Assembly (NCBI GenBank): GCA_965237765.1
Contig: OZ250157.1
Span: 1,612,001-1,676,000 of the forward strand
Reading direction: 5' to 3'
Length of the DNA stretch: 64,000 bases
Origin: WTGJ01 sp965237765
GTDB taxonomy: Bacteria > Chloroflexota > Anaerolineae > Aggregatilineales > Phototrophicaceae
The notes beneath the pieces were generated by a model, which saw only the letters and a list, made by a program, of their open reading frames with translations, did not search any database and was not told where the DNA came from. Position numbers and translations under genes: made by a program. This document shows, piece after piece, positions 61,854 to 64,000 of this stretch (position 1 is its first letter; each line of letters begins with the position of its first letter).

Positions 61854-63677
61854 ATGACGGCCGAATTGAACTTACGTGAAGATGCCCCCTGGAAGGACCG
61901 TTTTCGCGCTCCTTCGATCCTCTTCGCCTATACTGCCAGCGCCAACCCCGACCGCGGCCTCGTCGTCAGCGATCAGGACGGCATCATCCAACTCTATGGC
62001 TGGGATGTGCCCAGCGGCGAATTGACCCAAGCCACCCGCTCGGAAACCGGCGTTGTCTTCGGCAACCTTTCTTCCGATGGCCAATATATCTACTACTTGA
62101 ATGACGATGGCGGCAACGAGATCGGCCATTTCCACCGCATGCGCAGCGATGGACAGGGCGAACCAGATGACCTCACGCCCGATATGGAGTCATACGCCGG
62201 CTTTATGTTCCAGGAATCCGCCGATGGCAGCGCACAGGGCTTCACCGCCGCCACCAAAGCCGGCAGCCACGTCTACGTGCGGCAAAATGGCGGCCCGTGG
62301 CGCGTCCTGCACCACACGATGAAACAAGTTTACGGGCCGCGCTTTTCCGCGGATGGCGCCCTGGCCATCCTGGAGACCAACGAACGCTCTGAAAATTTGG
62401 ATTCTGCCCTCATCGTGCGCGATACCGCCAGCGGCGAACCACTGCGCGAGCTTTGGGATGGTGAAGGAACCAGCATCAGCGTCGCCTCGGCCGGCTTTTC
62501 GCCCACCGCCGGCGACGAGCGGATCCTCGCCCAGAGCAACGCCAGCGGCTACAACCGCCCGCTCATCTGGGATGCTCGCAGCGGTGCGCGTCAGGACCTG
62601 GAATTGCCCGAGGTTGAGGGTGAGCTAGTGCCGACAGCCTGGTCGCCGGATGCGCAGCAAATTCTGCTCTTGCAGCTCTGGCAGGCGCAACACCGCCTTT
62701 ACTTGTACGACATCGACAGCGGTATGGCGACGCGCCTCAATCACCCCGCGGGGGTAATCGGTGGCTATTTCGGCGCTGCTACCTTCCGCGAAGACGAAAT
62801 CTGGACCACCTGGCAGGATTCCGAGCAGCCTTCGCGCCTCGTTGCCCTGGATGCGCGCACCGGCGAGCAAAAGCGCGTCATACTCGCGGCCGGTGCTTCA
62901 CCAGCTGGCAGCAAATGGCGCTCGGCACATTTCGAATCTCCCGGTGGGCAAATCCAGGCCTGGGTCGCCACGCCCACTAATGGCCAAAGCGGCCCGTTTC
63001 CCACCATCGTCCACGTCCACGGCGGGCCGACATCCGTCATGTCCGAGATGTTCTCGCCCGCCAGCCAGGCCTGGCTCGACCATGGCTACGCTTTCTGCTC
63101 CATCAATTACCGTGGCTCAACCACCTTCGGGCGTGATTTCGAGCAGTCGATCTGGGGCCGCCTGGGGGAGGTGGAGGTCGAGGATATCGAGGCCGGCGTG
63201 AATTGGCTGGTCGAGCAGGGCATCGCCGACCGCGACGCCACCCTGATCACCGGTGGTTCCTACGGCGGCTACCTGACACTCATGTCGCTAGGGACGCGCC
63301 CCGACCTCTTCGCCGGTGGCATCGGCCAAGTCGTCGTCGCCGATTGGGTGGGCATGTACCATCAGCAGGCGGAGACGCTGCGCACCTACCTCGATGGCCT
63401 GTTTGGCGGCTCACCGGCGGATAAGATGGATGTCTACGTCAAATCTTCGCCGATTACCTACGTGGGCAACCTGAAGGCGCCGCTGCTGGTGATTCAGGGC
63501 CGCAACGACACGCGCTGCCCCGCCAGACAATATGAGGATTACGAACGGGCCGCCAAAGGTGCCGGCGCTCACATCGAAACGCATTGGTTCGATGCCGGCC
63601 ATGGCTCGCGCGATACCGAACAGCAAATTGAGCATATGGAGCTGAGCTTGCGATTTGCTCAACGGATTCTCGGCTAG
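61854..63677 (+). CDS. S9-family prolyl oligopeptidase/acylaminoacyl peptidase
   Basis: The 607-aa protein has an N-terminal beta-propeller (about 20-350, with YxWDVPSGELTQ and SPDAQQILLLQL type blades) and a C-terminal alpha/beta hydrolase. The catalytic triad is Ser469 in GGSYGG, Asp552 in QGRNDTRCP and His583 in DAGHGS. VHVHGGPTSVMSEMFSP forms the oxyanion region. It cleaves short peptides or acylated residues, probably in the cytoplasm because no signal peptide is present. GAGG lies 9 bases before the ATG. Confidence 0.93.
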   Translation: MTAELNLREDAPWKDRFRAPSILFAYTASANPDRGLVVSDQDGIIQLYGWDVPSGELTQATRSETGVVFGNLSSDGQYIYYLNDDGGNEIGHFHRMRSDGQGEPDDLTPDMESYAGFMFQESADGSAQGFTAATKAGSHVYVRQNGGPWRVLHHTMKQVYGPRFSADGALAILETNERSENLDSALIVRDTASGEPLRELWDGEGTSISVASAGFSPTAGDERILAQSNASGYNRPLIWDARSGARQDLELPEVEGELVPTAWSPDAQQILLLQLWQAQHRLYLYDIDSGMATRLNHPAGVIGGYFGAATFREDEIWTTWQDSEQPSRLVALDARTGEQKRVILAAGASPAGSKWRSAHFESPGGQIQAWVATPTNGQSGPFPTIVHVHGGPTSVMSEMFSPASQAWLDHGYAFCSINYRGSTTFGRDFEQSIWGRLGEVEVEDIEAGVNWLVEQGIADRDATLITGGSYGGYLTLMSLGTRPDLFAGGIGQVVVADWVGMYHQQAETLRTYLDGLFGGSPADKMDVYVKSSPITYVGNLKAPLLVIQGRNDTRCPARQYEDYERAAKGAGAHIETHWFDAGHGSRDTEQQIEHMELSLRFAQRILG

Positions 63678-63707
63678 GGAGCGCGCGCTTGCGGCTGTAG
63701 GTGCTGG

Positions 63708-63776
63708 CACGCGCTTTCTTGCGGCCGCGAAGTGCCGTCACGCGCTCTCTTGCGGCCGCGAAGTGCCGTCACGCGC
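63708..63776 (+). repeat. 31-bp tandem repeat, 2.2 copies
   Basis: Two copies of a 31-base unit (CACGCGCTTTCTTGCGGCCG and on, with one T/C difference) are followed by a 7-base start of a third. Each full unit contains GCGGCCGC. It fills the gap between the convergent S9 peptidase and threonine-dehydratase-like genes and covers the stop codon of the latter. Confidence 0.8.
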
Positions 63777-64000
63777 AGAGGATTTTGCGCAGCTGTTCGC
63801 TGTCGATATTGCCGCCACTGATGACAATGGCCGTCGGCCGGCCGTCCTCGGGAATCTGGCCGCTCAAGCAGGCGGCCAAACCGACCACCGCGCCGCCTTC
63901 TGCCAGCCAACCCTGCTCGAAACAGAGCCAGCGGATGGCGGCGGCGATCTCTTCTTCCGTGACGAGCAAAATATCATCCACATAGTGGCGCGCCAGTGGC
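63769..64000 (-). CDS. Threonine dehydratase-like PLP enzyme, C-terminal part (partial)
   Basis: The open frame enters from the right edge. It reads HYVDDILLVTEEEIAAAIRW, then LCFEQGWLAEGGAVVGLAAC, then a strand with PTAIVISGGNID. This is the end of fold-type II PLP enzymes such as threonine/serine dehydratase (IlvA/TdcB), where SGGN holds the pyridine nitrogen contact region. The ACT regulatory domain of biosynthetic IlvA is absent, so a catabolic TdcB-like or serine racemase-like enzyme is more likely. The N-terminal PLP lysine is outside the window. Confidence 0.8.
   Translation of the reverse strand, partial: PLARHYVDDILLVTEEEIAAAIRWLCFEQGWLAEGGAVVGLAACLSGQIPEDGRPTAIVISGGNIDSEQLRKILCA

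Noticed and set aside
1..64000. tRNA genes, insertion sequences or phage genes
   Set aside because: I looked in the intergenic gaps and found no cloverleaf-like sequence and no transposase, integrase or terminal inverted repeats. The duplications show no transposon ends.

Overview
The window is a GC-rich, gene-dense bacterial chromosome segment with no rRNA or tRNA gene to fix its taxonomy. The gene set best fits the Chloroflexota (Anaerolineae-like): an R3H/AAA ATPase, ribonuclease Y, an rpsB-tsf-pyrH cluster, secreted WD40 and ankyrin proteins, SH3-protease-ankyrin proteins and many GNAT and MFS genes. The phylum is an inference.

Layout. 1-7.5 kb: tail of a probable glycosyltransferase, SDR, GNAT, R3H/AAA ATPase, GNAT, AlkD-like glycosylase, GT2, MocR-type regulator. 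7.6-12.9 kb: two tandem MFS exporters, an NAD sugar epimerase overlapping a D-threonine-aldolase-like enzyme, and a GNAT. 12.9-20.1 kb: exported ankyrin proteins (one 338 aa, one broken, one of 1318 aa) around a FAD amine oxidase. 20.1-30.8 kb: four SH3 + zinc-protease (+ ankyrin) paralogues, three with an intact HExxH site and one dead and truncated, with an ABC-F gene and a frameshifted GNAT inserted. 30.9-40.2 kb: MFS, WD40 protein, PfkB kinase, recX behind a structured leader, rny, a 2-hydroxyacid dehydrogenase, a ManA-like isomerase and an AI-2E family permease. 40.4-45.0 kb: a dead and a live cytochrome P450, then ccdA and two thioredoxin-like lipoproteins. 45.0-54.7 kb: VOC protein, quinone oxidoreductase, DinB, three paralogous membrane proteins and a frameshifted ABC-F gene. 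54.9-57.8 kb: rpsB-tsf-pyrH-pncC. 57.8-64.0 kb: two small proteins, YceI, a repeated intradiol-dioxygenase-like protein, an S9 peptidase and the C-terminus of a threonine-dehydratase-like protein.

The main discovery is at 43.1-45.0 kb. After a two-cysteine CcdA come two adjacent lipoprotein thioredoxin-fold genes, and each carries an in-frame UGA exactly where the nucleophilic cysteine of the WCxxC site belongs. Both reading frames continue as well-conserved protein after the UGA. The same hairpin lies 20 nt downstream in both, inside a block identical even at synonymous sites. The simplest reading is a tandem pair of envelope selenoproteins (WUxxC) fed with electrons by CcdA.

A second theme is local gene amplification. 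The ankyrin and protease copies carry short tails of the 3' end of their upstream neighbour (FAD oxidase or MFS), so the breakpoints of the duplications can be read. Several copies have decayed by frameshift, loss of catalytic residues or nonsense mutation.
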